A stretch of DNA of 64,000 nucleotides from Chitinophaga sancti. Lineage in GTDB: Bacteria > Bacteroidota > Bacteroidia > Chitinophagales > Chitinophagaceae. This document shows positions 1 through 9,254 of the stretch, one piece after another (within the stretch, counting starts at the first letter, position 1; each line of letters starts with the position of its first letter). The stretch spans positions 2,320,001 through 2,384,000 of the forward strand of contig NZ_CP139247.1 in the NCBI RefSeq assembly GCF_034087045.1. The letters are read 5' to 3'. The notes under the pieces were generated by a model. The model saw only the letters and a program-made list of their open reading frames with translations, did not search any database and had not been told where the DNA came from. The position numbers and the translations under genes are program-made.

Positions 1-1094
1 GTATCATGTCGATACTGGTGGGTATTGAAAGAGGATACATTACCCGTCAGCAAGGGTTTGAACGTTTATCGCATATTGCTGATTTCCTGGAAAAGGCAGA
101 CCGTTTTCATGGTGCATGGCCTCACTGGATGTATGGCGAGACTGGTAAGGTAAAGCCTTTCGGGCAGAAAGATAATGGAGGAGACCTGGTGGAAACAGCT
201 TTTATGATGCAGGGGCTGCTCTGCGTAAGACAGTATTTTGCCAATGGTAATGAGCAGGAAAAAGCACTGTCTGCAAAGATCAATAAAATGTGGGAGGAGG
301 TAGAGTGGAGCTGGTATCGTAATGGTAAAAATATACTCTACTGGCATTGGTCACCCACCTATGAATGGCAGATGAATTTTGCTGTGACTGGGTATAATGA
401 ATGTCTGATCATGTATGTGCTGGCAGCATCTTCCCCTACCTATGGAATTCCTGCAGAGGTGTATCATGAAGGATGGGCAAAAGGTGGTAAGATCAGGGAT
501 AGTGTAAATGCATATGGATATACACTGAAGCTGCATCATAACTATGCACGTGAATTAGGTGGTCCGTTGTTCTGGGCGCATTATTCTTATTTAGGCCTGG
601 ATCCACATGGACTGAAAGATAAATATGCTGATTACTGGGAGCATAATGTAAATCAGGTATTGATCGACAGAGCATGGTGTATTGAAAATCCAAAACATTT
701 CAAGGGGTATGGTCCTGATAGCTGGGGATTGACTGCTAGTTATTCTGTGAGTGGCTACGCGGCACATGCACCCGGTAAGGAGACTGACTTAGGTGTGATT
801 TCTCCTACAGCAGCATTGTCTTCTATGCCGTATACACCAGAGTATTCCAAACAGGCAATGGTACATTGGTATAAGAATTATGAAGGTAAGCTGTTTGGGA
901 AGTATGGTTTTTATGATGCATTCAGCGAGACTGATAACTGGTATCCGCAGAAGTATCTTGCTATAGACCAGGGTCCGGAAGTGGTGATGATGGAGAATTA
1001 CAGGAGTGCGTTGTTGTGGAAGTTGTTTATGAGCTGCCCTGAAGTGCAGGGTGGGTTGAAGAAACTTGGTTTCGAGAGTCCATATATTAAATAG
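1..1094 (+). CDS. GH144-like beta-1,2-glucanase, 5' end outside window
   Basis: The reading frame is open to the left edge, so the ATG at position 6 is probably internal and the N-terminus lies outside. The visible 362 residues look like the glucoamylase-like (alpha/alpha)6-barrel family that includes GH144 endo-beta-1,2-glucanases. The sequence is rich in Trp and Tyr, with segments such as WHWSPTYEWQMNF, FWAHYSYLGLDPHG and SPTAALSSMPYTP that are typical of this fold. The founding GH144 enzyme is from Chitinophaga pinensis, which fits the setting. Family members run to roughly 430-460 residues, so about 80-100 residues are missing. The stop codon lies inside the left arm of a strong hairpin. 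Exact substrate is inferred; other glucoamylase-like families are possible. Confidence 0.72.
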   Translation, partial: IMSILVGIERGYITRQQGFERLSHIADFLEKADRFHGAWPHWMYGETGKVKPFGQKDNGGDLVETAFMMQGLLCVRQYFANGNEQEKALSAKINKMWEEVEWSWYRNGKNILYWHWSPTYEWQMNFAVTGYNECLIMYVLAASSPTYGIPAEVYHEGWAKGGKIRDSVNAYGYTLKLHHNYARELGGPLFWAHYSYLGLDPHGLKDKYADYWEHNVNQVLIDRAWCIENPKHFKGYGPDSWGLTASYSVSGYAAHAPGKETDLGVISPTAALSSMPYTPEYSKQAMVHWYKNYEGKLFGKYGFYDAFSETDNWYPQKYLAIDQGPEVVMMENYRSALLWKLFMSCPEVQGGLKKLGFESPYIK

Positions 1095-1134
1095 ACAAAA
1101 TGGCCGGCCGAAAGGCCGGCCATTTTGTCTATTT
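1089..1134. terminator. 21-bp perfect hairpin with GAAA loop
   Basis: Positions 1089-1109 and 1114-1134 are perfectly complementary around a GAAA tetraloop (1110-1113). The core is GGCCGGCC and the ends are A/T-rich, giving the A-tract / T-tract arrangement of a terminator usable from either strand. It includes the stop codon of the GH144-like gene. Confidence 0.85.
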
Positions 1135-1140
1135 AATTGA

Positions 1141-1448
1141 AAATTCATTTTCGCATCAACATACACGCCCCATCACCCCTGCTTTATCCCCTAACTGAGA
1201 CAACCTTAACTTCGTATCATTATTCCCCCAACTCAAACTAAACTAAACTTCTTTATCGCGCTCTTCACCGGCAGGTACAAACTATCACCTGTCGCCGCTA
1301 TACTGATGGGAATAAAATGGCGTCCAGAATATGGTGGGATGCGGCACAGTAACCCGTTCTGCCACACATCACACAGATTACGAATAGTAAATAAAAAGTA
1401 TTATACTTATAGCCTATCGTTAATTTGTTAAGCAATTCAATTTAAATT
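1141..1448. other. Intergenic region with possible minus-strand coding relic
   Basis: No intact gene. On the minus strand a frame is open from about 1398 to 1228. It includes a protein-like stretch (FIPISIAATGDSLYLPVKSA), ends in TGA, and can be continued by one frameshift into WGNNDTKLRLSQLGDKAG before stopping near 1155. This may be the decayed C-terminal end of a lost gene, but a chance frame cannot be excluded. The last 60 bp are AT-rich and must hold the promoter of the following GH20 gene; I could not assign a convincing -7 box. Confidence 0.25.
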
Positions 1449-3371
1449 ATGACTACAGCACGATTGTTAGATTTTAGGTTAAGGTTGCTCTTATCAAGGA
1501 GTGGACTAATTCTTTTCTTTGTCCTGATAATGGTTCGTACCTATGCTAGTGATGGAAGAATCAAAATCATCCCCGAGCCAGTAAAAGTGACGGAACAAAG
1601 TGGAGAATTTACACTGGATAATGGAACTGTATTATCCCTCTCTGATAGCAAATTAAAGGAAACAGCAGATTGGTTCACTACCAAACTGAAAGCCAGTACA
1701 GGTTATGAACTGAAACACAGTAATAGCGGAAAGAAACGTATTCGTCTTGAGCTGAATGCAAAAGCGGACGATGCGATTGGCGAAGAAGGCTATACCCTGA
1801 AGGTAACACCTTCCGAAGTAGTGCTGAAAGCTAATACCACCTCCGGCATCTTCTACGGTTTACAGACTATCCTGCAACTGTTGCCTCCCGATATCGAAAG
1901 CCAGTCAGTAAAGAATGTAGCCTGGACAATGCCATGTGCCGATATTCTCGACTATCCCCGTTTTGGATGGAGAGGATTGATGCTGGACGTATCCCGTCAC
2001 TTCTTTACCAAGGAAGAAGTAAAGCAGTTCATGGACGAGATGATCCGCTATAAATACAATACCCTGCACCTGCACCTTGCGGATGATGAGGGATGGCGTA
2101 TAGAGATCAAGAGTCTGCCCGAACTGACCAGGGTCGGCGCGTGGAGAGTACCGCGCACGGGTCGCTGGGGTAAACTGCCAGCAGACCTGGCCAATGAGAA
2201 AGCGACTGATGGCGGTTTCTATACACAGGAAGACATCAGGGAACTGCTGAAATATGCAGCTGCCAGAGGTATCACTATCTTACCTGAAATAGATGTACCG
2301 GCACATAGCCTGGCTATGATCGCATCTTATCCTAATCTCTCCTGCACACAACTGCCTTACAAAGTAAATGCAGGCCGTGAGTTCTATACCCGCGAAGACA
2401 ATGTACTTTGCGTAGGCAACGACAGCATCTTCACTGTATTAGACAAGGTATTCACTGAACTCGCTGCATTATTCCCATCCAAATACATTCACGTAGGCGG
2501 AGACGAAGCATATAAAGGTTTCTGGAAAACCTGCCCTAAATGTAAGGCCAGGATGGAACATGAGCACCTGAAAGATGTAGACGAACTGCAGAGCTATTTC
2601 GTTAAGAGAATGGAGACCATGCTCAAAGCAAAGGGTAAAAAGATGATCGGCTGGGACGAGATCCTGGAAGGTGGTCTGGCGCCTGAAGCAACCGTGATGA
2701 GCTGGAGAGGCATGAGTGGTGGGATCACCGCTGCCAAAATGAATCACCATGTAGTAATGACGCCATGGGACTTTGTATACCTGGATCTGTATCAGGGTGA
2801 GCAGTCAGCAGAGCCACCAACCTATGGTATGTGCCGCCTGTCTGATTCTTACAACTATGATCCCGTACCTGACAGCGTAGATGAAAAATACATACTGGGT
2901 GGCCAGGGCAACCTCTGGACAGAATCAGTACCTGTGTTCCGCCATGTAGAATACATGACATGGCCGCGTTCCATAGCGCTCTCCGAAGTATACTGGAGCC
3001 CTAAGGCAAAAAGGAACTGGGATGACTTCATCCCAAGACTGGAAGATAACTTCAAAAGACTGGATGCCGCGGATATCAAGTATGCCCGCAGCGTATACAA
3101 TGTGATCTTCAGGCCGGTGAGAATTAATCGTTACGATTATGAAATCAACCTGGCTACTGAAATCAAAGGACTGGATCTGTATTACAGCTTTGATAATACC
3201 AACCCTGATGCTCATTATCCAAAATATACGGGTCAGCCCCTCAGGTGGCCTGTAGGTGCCAATATCCTGAAAGTGATCACCTATCGCAACGGCAAGCCGG
3301 TAGGCGCACAGGTAGATATTACCAAAGAAGACCTGGCGAAGCGGCTGGATGAGAAACGTCACGTATATTAA
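1449..3371 (+). CDS. GH20 beta-N-acetylhexosaminidase, secreted
   Basis: Removes terminal beta-linked GlcNAc or GalNAc residues, for example from chito-oligosaccharides or glycans, outside the cytoplasm. The first ~34 residues form a basic-hydrophobic signal sequence ending near TYASDG. Residues ~37-165 fit the GH20 N-terminal domain, and ~168-510 the catalytic barrel. The GH20 signature HVGGDE carries the catalytic pair Asp352-Glu353, with HLHLADDEGWR and PEIDVPAHS upstream. Residues ~555-620 resemble the C-terminal chitobiase/hexosaminidase domain (LYYSFDNTNPD). Its 640 residues are a usual size. It stands alone, with terminators on both sides. Substrate beyond the family level is not visible. 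Confidence 0.93.
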   Translation: MTTARLLDFRLRLLLSRSGLILFFVLIMVRTYASDGRIKIIPEPVKVTEQSGEFTLDNGTVLSLSDSKLKETADWFTTKLKASTGYELKHSNSGKKRIRLELNAKADDAIGEEGYTLKVTPSEVVLKANTTSGIFYGLQTILQLLPPDIESQSVKNVAWTMPCADILDYPRFGWRGLMLDVSRHFFTKEEVKQFMDEMIRYKYNTLHLHLADDEGWRIEIKSLPELTRVGAWRVPRTGRWGKLPADLANEKATDGGFYTQEDIRELLKYAAARGITILPEIDVPAHSLAMIASYPNLSCTQLPYKVNAGREFYTREDNVLCVGNDSIFTVLDKVFTELAALFPSKYIHVGGDEAYKGFWKTCPKCKARMEHEHLKDVDELQSYFVKRMETMLKAKGKKMIGWDEILEGGLAPEATVMSWRGMSGGITAAKMNHHVVMTPWDFVYLDLYQGEQSAEPPTYGMCRLSDSYNYDPVPDSVDEKYILGGQGNLWTESVPVFRHVEYMTWPRSIALSEVYWSPKAKRNWDDFIPRLEDNFKRLDAADIKYARSVYNVIFRPVRINRYDYEINLATEIKGLDLYYSFDNTNPDAHYPKYTGQPLRWPVGANILKVITYRNGKPVGAQVDITKEDLAKRLDEKRHVY

Positions 3372-3503
3372 TGTAAGGCACGACATCCGATGTGTAATGG
3401 AACAGGCCAATCGGCCGTAAATCTGTCTCGCTGAAAGGAAACTTATGTTAAGGACCTTTTCACCTCCCAGGGCAAGAGTTGTACTGCTATCAACTATTAA
3501 ATC

Positions 3504-3544
3504 AAAAAATCAGGGTGATGCCGTAGGCGTCACCCTGATTTTTT
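3504..3544 (+). terminator. Rho-independent terminator after GH20
   Basis: Arms 3504-3522 and 3526-3544 pair over 19 positions with one G-T wobble around a GTA loop. An A-tract precedes and a T-tract follows. It lies about 130 bp beyond the GH20 stop and separates that gene from the large operon. Confidence 0.85.
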
Positions 3545-3779
3545 GTATAATTTTCCATCCCCCCACCAATTATTCCATCCCCCAAAATGTCAATTATTCC
3601 ATGCAAAAGTACTATTCTACATTTTTTATTATCTAGTGCCCCTCTAACTTAGCCTTACTGATACAATAGCACATTTTCTGACTGTAATCAAGCGCCGGGG
3701 GATAAAAATTCCAGATCATCTAAATTCCAATATCGACCAAAATGTAGCATTCCACAAAATGCCCTGAAATATCGTTGTT
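3545..3779 (+). promoter_or_regulatory. Leader region of the FAS1/SusCD operon with repeated TTCCAT motifs
   Basis: TTCCAT occurs at 3553, 3573 and 3597 (spacings of 20 and 24 bp). The second and third copies sit in a longer repeat CAATTATTCCAT (3567-3578 and 3591-3602). About two helical turns apart and ahead of the operon, they could bind an activator. No regulator gene is adjacent, and no clear TAnnTTTG box was found, so this is inference. Confidence 0.3.
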
Positions 3780-5960
3780 ATGAAAATACTCTTCCGAAGA
3801 TCCCTTGTCTTTGGTATGGGATTCCTTTTGCTCGCCATCACCGCCTGCAGAAAAAAGGAGTTCGATGCCTACTATGGACGTCCCGATTGGTTGGCACAGC
3901 CAATATACCAGCAACTTGAAGCCCGCAAAAACTTCACCCATTTACTTGCTACCATCGACAAAGCAGGCTACAAAGACATTCTAGGCAAAGCCGGTTACTG
4001 GACCTTTTTTGCACCTACTGATTCCGCTTTTGAAAATTACTTCAAAGCCAATGGCCTTAGTGGCGACGACGCTATCGACTCTGCACACGCCAGAAGGATC
4101 GTGGCCTACGAGCTGGTATATAATGCGTATAGAAAAGAACAGCTGGTAGACCAACAGACAAGCGCAGGGCCGGATACCAACCAGGCCTTTAAGCGCAAAA
4201 CCGCTTATTACGACTGGGTATATGCTGAAAATGGCCGGCTACTCATCGCTGCCAATAGAAATGGTACTTACGCTACCAATGATAATAATAACAAGAACAT
4301 TCCTTACTTCATAGATGGATTCCTGTCGCAAAATGGACTTAGTGCTGCTGACTATAATTACTTCTATCCCGGTGCTGCTTATAGTGGCTTCAATGTAACA
4401 GATGCAAAAGTATTGGAAGCCGATATCCCCGCTGAAAACGGCATTATCCACACCATTGATAAAGTCATCACCCCGCTGGACAACCTGGAAAGGTACCTCG
4501 CTTCAAATCCCAACTACAGTGAGTTTCGCAATCTGTTGGAAAAGCTCGTTACCTATCAGTCCAATGCCGATATCACACATCGTAATATGGTGCTGACCGG
4601 CGATGCAGATTCTGTATTTGTAAAAGTATATAGTGCGGCCCTGGCATTCTCACCCAACAATGAGAACTACCTGGCTTCCGGCACCGATGCCCAGAAGTCA
4701 GGCTGGACGCTCGTTGTACCAACCAATGATGTGCTCATTCCTTACGAAAAAAAGATCCTGGAATACTACCAGACTTTTGAAGCAGCACCCCCTTCCGTAC
4801 TCACGAACCTGCTGAATGCACACATGTGGCAGACAGCCGTATGGCCAAATAAAATGAGTCATACCACGAATAGTCAGCAGGAGGTTCCCACCTTCACACA
4901 ATCGAATATAGTGGACAAAAAGGTATTAAGTAATGGGTTCTTTTATGGTATTAATACCGTGCAGGATGCCAATGTATTCAGAACGATTTATAGCAAGGCC
5001 TTCCTCGATCCGAACTATTCACTCATGACCCGCGCACTGGATGCTGACCTGAAATATTCCATCATCAACCCCAGCATCAGTTATACTATGTTCATGATGC
5101 CGGACAATCTGTTGCGCGCCGCCGGATACGATTGGAGCTCTGAAAGAAATGACTGGTCTTACCTCGCACCCGGTAGTAGTATCCAATATGGTTCCGGTGC
5201 CATGGACAGGGTCTACCGCATACTACAAACCTCCCTTCTCACCACCAATAATGGTGAAATGGACGACCTATCCGGTGAAGGTATCATGGAAGCATGGAAT
5301 GGTGAATACATCAAATATAAAAACAACACCGTATGGGCCAGCGGTAATGCAGATGCCGGCACCGTATTGCATATCAACAGCATCGGCAAAGCCGCCAACG
5401 GACAAGTCTTTTACACAGATGGGCTGCTTACTTTCACTGAGAACACCATCGGTTACCACCTGGAAAAACTCGCTACCAACGATCCTGCTGGCTTCAACAG
5501 TTTCTTCCAGTACCTGAAGAATTCTACGCTGTGGACCGCCGCCACCAGGGATATCGTTGGCACAGTACCCGGTACCAGCTACACCATTTTTGTACCTGTG
5601 AACAGTGCTATTACTCAGGCGGTGCAGGATGGGGTATTACCAGGTGATAAAACCACCGGCACACCTAATTATACCCCCACTACCGATGCGGATAAAGACA
5701 AGGTGGTCCGGTTTATCAACTTCCACATCCTGAACCGCAACACAGTAGTACCTGATGGTAAAAAGGAAGGCGCTTTTGAAACATTGATGAAGACCAGCGA
5801 CGGCGACCTCTCTTTCATATTTATCAACAGTCAGCATCCCAATAGTATGGAGCTCAGAGATTCATACAATGATATTGCCTACCTGGATTACACACGTAGC
5901 AACAACCTATCTGCCCGTACTGTCATCCACGCCATTACCCACTACCTCAGAGGAAAATAA
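3780..5960 (+). CDS. Multi-FAS1 (fasciclin) lipoprotein, first gene of the PUL operon
   Basis: A 726-residue surface lipoprotein candidate. The signal peptide ends in LLLAITAC, giving lipid attachment at Cys23. Behind it are about four fasciclin-like units, at roughly residues 42-240, 240-410, 410-555 and 555-726. They show FAS1 hallmarks such as WTFFAPTDSAF, GIIHTIDKVITP and YTIFVPVNSA. FAS1 domains mediate adhesion or glycan/protein contacts. Placed 8 bp before a SusC gene, it probably acts as an accessory glycan-binding or complex-assembly protein; that role is inferred from context. No catalytic motif is seen. Confidence 0.85.
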   Translation: MKILFRRSLVFGMGFLLLAITACRKKEFDAYYGRPDWLAQPIYQQLEARKNFTHLLATIDKAGYKDILGKAGYWTFFAPTDSAFENYFKANGLSGDDAIDSAHARRIVAYELVYNAYRKEQLVDQQTSAGPDTNQAFKRKTAYYDWVYAENGRLLIAANRNGTYATNDNNNKNIPYFIDGFLSQNGLSAADYNYFYPGAAYSGFNVTDAKVLEADIPAENGIIHTIDKVITPLDNLERYLASNPNYSEFRNLLEKLVTYQSNADITHRNMVLTGDADSVFVKVYSAALAFSPNNENYLASGTDAQKSGWTLVVPTNDVLIPYEKKILEYYQTFEAAPPSVLTNLLNAHMWQTAVWPNKMSHTTNSQQEVPTFTQSNIVDKKVLSNGFFYGINTVQDANVFRTIYSKAFLDPNYSLMTRALDADLKYSIINPSISYTMFMMPDNLLRAAGYDWSSERNDWSYLAPGSSIQYGSGAMDRVYRILQTSLLTTNNGEMDDLSGEGIMEAWNGEYIKYKNNTVWASGNADAGTVLHINSIGKAANGQVFYTDGLLTFTENTIGYHLEKLATNDPAGFNSFFQYLKNSTLWTAATRDIVGTVPGTSYTIFVPVNSAITQAVQDGVLPGDKTTGTPNYTPTTDADKDKVVRFINFHILNRNTVVPDGKKEGAFETLMKTSDGDLSFIFINSQHPNSMELRDSYNDIAYLDYTRSNNLSARTVIHAITHYLRGK

Positions 5961-5968
5961 AAACTGTT

Positions 5969-8900
5969 ATGAACAAACTGCTGTTTATCATCTGTCTTTC
6001 ATACAGCGTTGCACTGTTCGCCCGCCAGGAACAGTTACCACAAAAGAAAACGATCCGTGGCAAGGTAACAGATGCCACTACCCACCTGCCTGTGATTGGC
6101 GCCTCAGTGGTAGAGCTGGACAAGGATAAGCGTACGGTAACAGGCGTAGCCACCGATATAGATGGCAATTTCGCTATTCGTGTCGCCGATCTGCAACACC
6201 AGCTCTCCGTATCTTTTATCAGCTATAAAACCATCATACAGGGCATTAATGGGCGTAATACTATCAACGTACAGCTACAACCCAATACCCGTGATCTGAA
6301 CGAATTCAATGTCGTAGCCCGGCAAACGGTGAACAATGGTACTGGTATGAATATCGAAGCGCGCAACTCTACGCTGGCCACTGCCACCATTCAGGCAAAG
6401 GAACTGGAAGAACTCTCCGCTGCCTCTATCGATCAGGCATTGCAGGGAAGACTGCCCGGTGTGGATATCGGTACCACCTCCGGCGACCCCGGTGCTGGTA
6501 TGTCTATCCGTATTCGTGGTACAGCTTCTATCAATGGTTCTGCGAATCCACTGATCGTATTGGATGGAATGCCTTATGATACAGAAGTACCTTCTGATTT
6601 TAACTTTGGTAGTGCTGATGAACAGGGGTATGCACAATTGCTCAACATTGCCCCCTCTGATATAAAAGAGATCACTGTATTGAAAGATGCTGCTGCAACG
6701 GCTGTATGGGGCTCCCGCGCGGCGAATGGTGTACTGATCATCACGACTAAAAGAGGTATGGTAGGCAGACCTGCCATCACGTATAATTTTAAAGGTACCT
6801 TTGGTAAGCAACCCCGCAATATTCCGCTCCTGAATGGCGATCAGTATTCTACCCTCATACCTGAAGAAATTGCTAACACCAATGGGCTGCCACTGAACAT
6901 CAATGTGAATAAAGAATTTCTCTACGATCCATCCGATCCATACTGGTATTACAATTATAGCAACAATACGGATTGGGTAAAGGCCATCACCCGTATCGGC
7001 TATTCACAGGATCATAATATTTCTATGACCGGCGGTGGTGAAAAGGCCCGTTACTACGCATCCATCGGCTACTTCGACCAGAAAGGAACCACGAAAGGTA
7101 CAGCGTTGACAAGGATCACATCTAAAATTAACCTGGACTACAACGTATCCAATCGTATTCGTTTCCGTTCAGACATTACCTACACACATGTGGATAATCA
7201 CCTGAATTATGTTCCTGACAAAGATTACCAGGTACGCGGTATCGCTTATACCAGGATGCCGAATATGGCCATCTATGAATATGATGAATATGGCAATGTA
7301 ACACCCAATTACCTGTCACCTGCTTCCAACATACAAGGCTACTATTACACTACCTACAACCCGGTAGCGATGGTTATGGAAAGCCTTTACCGACAACAGG
7401 GCGAACGTATCACACCGAAGTTCAACATCCAGTATGATATCGTCCCATCTGTGCTCACATCTACTTTCGATGTTCAGTTCGATATTAACAATACCAAAGC
7501 ACAGACCTTCCTGCCACAGGTAGCTACCGGCCGCCCGGTTACTGAAACTGTGGTAAACAGGGCAGGGGATAGTGATGGGGATATCTTCGATGTCTATACA
7601 AAAACGAACCTTATTTATACTCCAAAAACGAATACGCAGAAACACCAGCTGCAGGCACTGTTATCGCTGCAAACAGAAGACAGAAGTTATGTTACGCACA
7701 ATGTGCTTACCTCCAATACCGCTTCTTCCAATTTTCAGGATCCATCCAATCCCAGCCGTACGGCAAATTCTGATCTGGACCTGGAATCTACTTCAGGCAG
7801 AACAAGAAGCGTAGGATTGCTATTACAAGGGCAGTACGGCTTACTGGACAGGTATATCATCAATGCAGGTGTAAGAGGCGATGGTAACTCCCGTTTTGGT
7901 CCTGATTACCGTTATGGTTTATTCCCTTCTGTATCTGTGCGCTGGCGTACCTCCGGTGAGAAATTTATGCGGAAGTATAAGTTCATAGACGACCTCAGTT
8001 TCAGGGCATCCTACGGACAGAGTGGCGCCGCCCCTCCTGACAAAGCCGTGTGGAATTACTTCAATACCTACCAGCCTTATTCATATACTTATTTAGGCAT
8101 GTCGGGAGTATACCCCTCCAATATGGAACTCACCAGCCTGAAATGGCAGACAGTCGTTGGTACAAACCTGGGCTTTAACCTGTGGGTACTGAAAAACAGG
8201 ATCCGTATTGATGTGGAAGCTTACCGTAACCGCACCAAAGATATGTTCTACGAAAATCTGCAGATACCTACCTATTCTGGTTTTTCAACAGTAGCAATGA
8301 ATGTGGGTACTATGGATAACCAGGGTTGGGAAGTACTGTTAAATACCATTCCTTACCGAAGTAAGAACTGGACGATCGGATTCGATCTGAACATTGCCCG
8401 CAATGTGAATGTTGTGCGAAAAATATCTGAGTTCTTCCCAAGAGAAAACAGTGTGGCTATCAATCAGAATGGTGTGTATAAAACATATCTGCAAATAGGG
8501 AATCCATTTGGTTCCTACTATGGATTCCGCTACAAAGGCGTGTACAAAGACAAAGATGCGACCATCGTGAGAGACGCGAATGGAAAAAAGATCGACGGCG
8601 TCAATGGGCAAACACTCTACATGCGTTTCAACTACCCCGGTACTGATTACGTATTCCAACCCGGCGATGCGATGTATGAAGACATCAACCACGATGGTAA
8701 TATCGACAACAAAGACATTGTATACCTTGGTAATGGCATCCCAAAAGTAACCGGAGGTTTTGGTCCGAATATCACCTTCAAAGGCAACCTGAAACTCACC
8801 GCCTACTTCGTTTACCGGGTAGGCTACCAACTGGTGAACAGGGCGGATATGATCACCAGCAACATGTATGGTTATGACAACCAAAGTACCGTTGTCCTCA

Positions 8901-9244
8901 AGCGCTGGCGCAACCCGGGAGATGAAACCAACGTACCCAGGGCACTCTACAGGTCAGGTTACAACTGGTTAGGTTCTGACAGGTATGTGCAGGATGCATC
9001 TTTCATCAGGTTGCAATCACTGACCCTTCGCTACAATTTTACCAAAAAAGTACTGGACAAACTGAATATACGCAACGCGAGTTTCTACATCACGGTGGAA
9101 AACCTCGCTACCTGGACAAAGTACAAAGGCCAGAACCCGGATGTAGCCATGAAGGGAGACAACGATCCATTCGCTTACCCGGTGGACAATGCACTCACGC
9201 CACCTGCCAGGAATTTCCTGATGGGTATTAGTGCCAGTTTTTAA
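5969..9244 (+). CDS. SusC/RagA-type TonB-dependent transporter (first of two)
   Basis: Outer-membrane importer of oligosaccharides, working with the SusD-like lipoprotein next door. Residues 1-19 are a signal peptide. Residues ~28-105 are the carboxypeptidase-regulatory-like beta-sandwich (IRGKVTDATTHLPVIGASV) found at the N-terminus of SusC proteins. The plug follows (LQGRLPGVDI, SIRIRGTASING), with the SusC signature LKDAAATAVWGSRAANGV at about residue 235. The rest is a beta-barrel ending in Phe, as outer-membrane porins do. Length 1091 is typical. It sits 8 bp after the FAS1 gene and 10 bp before susD. Confidence 0.96.
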   Translation: MNKLLFIICLSYSVALFARQEQLPQKKTIRGKVTDATTHLPVIGASVVELDKDKRTVTGVATDIDGNFAIRVADLQHQLSVSFISYKTIIQGINGRNTINVQLQPNTRDLNEFNVVARQTVNNGTGMNIEARNSTLATATIQAKELEELSAASIDQALQGRLPGVDIGTTSGDPGAGMSIRIRGTASINGSANPLIVLDGMPYDTEVPSDFNFGSADEQGYAQLLNIAPSDIKEITVLKDAAATAVWGSRAANGVLIITTKRGMVGRPAITYNFKGTFGKQPRNIPLLNGDQYSTLIPEEIANTNGLPLNINVNKEFLYDPSDPYWYYNYSNNTDWVKAITRIGYSQDHNISMTGGGEKARYYASIGYFDQKGTTKGTALTRITSKINLDYNVSNRIRFRSDITYTHVDNHLNYVPDKDYQVRGIAYTRMPNMAIYEYDEYGNVTPNYLSPASNIQGYYYTTYNPVAMVMESLYRQQGERITPKFNIQYDIVPSVLTSTFDVQFDINNTKAQTFLPQVATGRPVTETVVNRAGDSDGDIFDVYTKTNLIYTPKTNTQKHQLQALLSLQTEDRSYVTHNVLTSNTASSNFQDPSNPSRTANSDLDLESTSGRTRSVGLLLQGQYGLLDRYIINAGVRGDGNSRFGPDYRYGLFPSVSVRWRTSGEKFMRKYKFIDDLSFRASYGQSGAAPPDKAVWNYFNTYQPYSYTYLGMSGVYPSNMELTSLKWQTVVGTNLGFNLWVLKNRIRIDVEAYRNRTKDMFYENLQIPTYSGFSTVAMNVGTMDNQGWEVLLNTIPYRSKNWTIGFDLNIARNVNVVRKISEFFPRENSVAINQNGVYKTYLQIGNPFGSYYGFRYKGVYKDKDATIVRDANGKKIDGVNGQTLYMRFNYPGTDYVFQPGDAMYEDINHDGNIDNKDIVYLGNGIPKVTGGFGPNITFKGNLKLTAYFVYRVGYQLVNRADMITSNMYGYDNQSTVVLKRWRNPGDETNVPRALYRSGYNWLGSDRYVQDASFIRLQSLTLRYNFTKKVLDKLNIRNASFYITVENLATWTKYKGQNPDVAMKGDNDPFAYPVDNALTPPARNFLMGISASF

Positions 9245-9254
9245 AAATATAACT

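Noticed and set aside
3445..3636. 63-codon plus-strand frame after GH20
   Set aside because: It spans the terminator hairpin and the operon leader and has no protein-like pattern.
9231..9254. Earlier ATG for the first SusD gene
   Set aside because: It overlaps susC and places eight residues before a proper lipoprotein signal.
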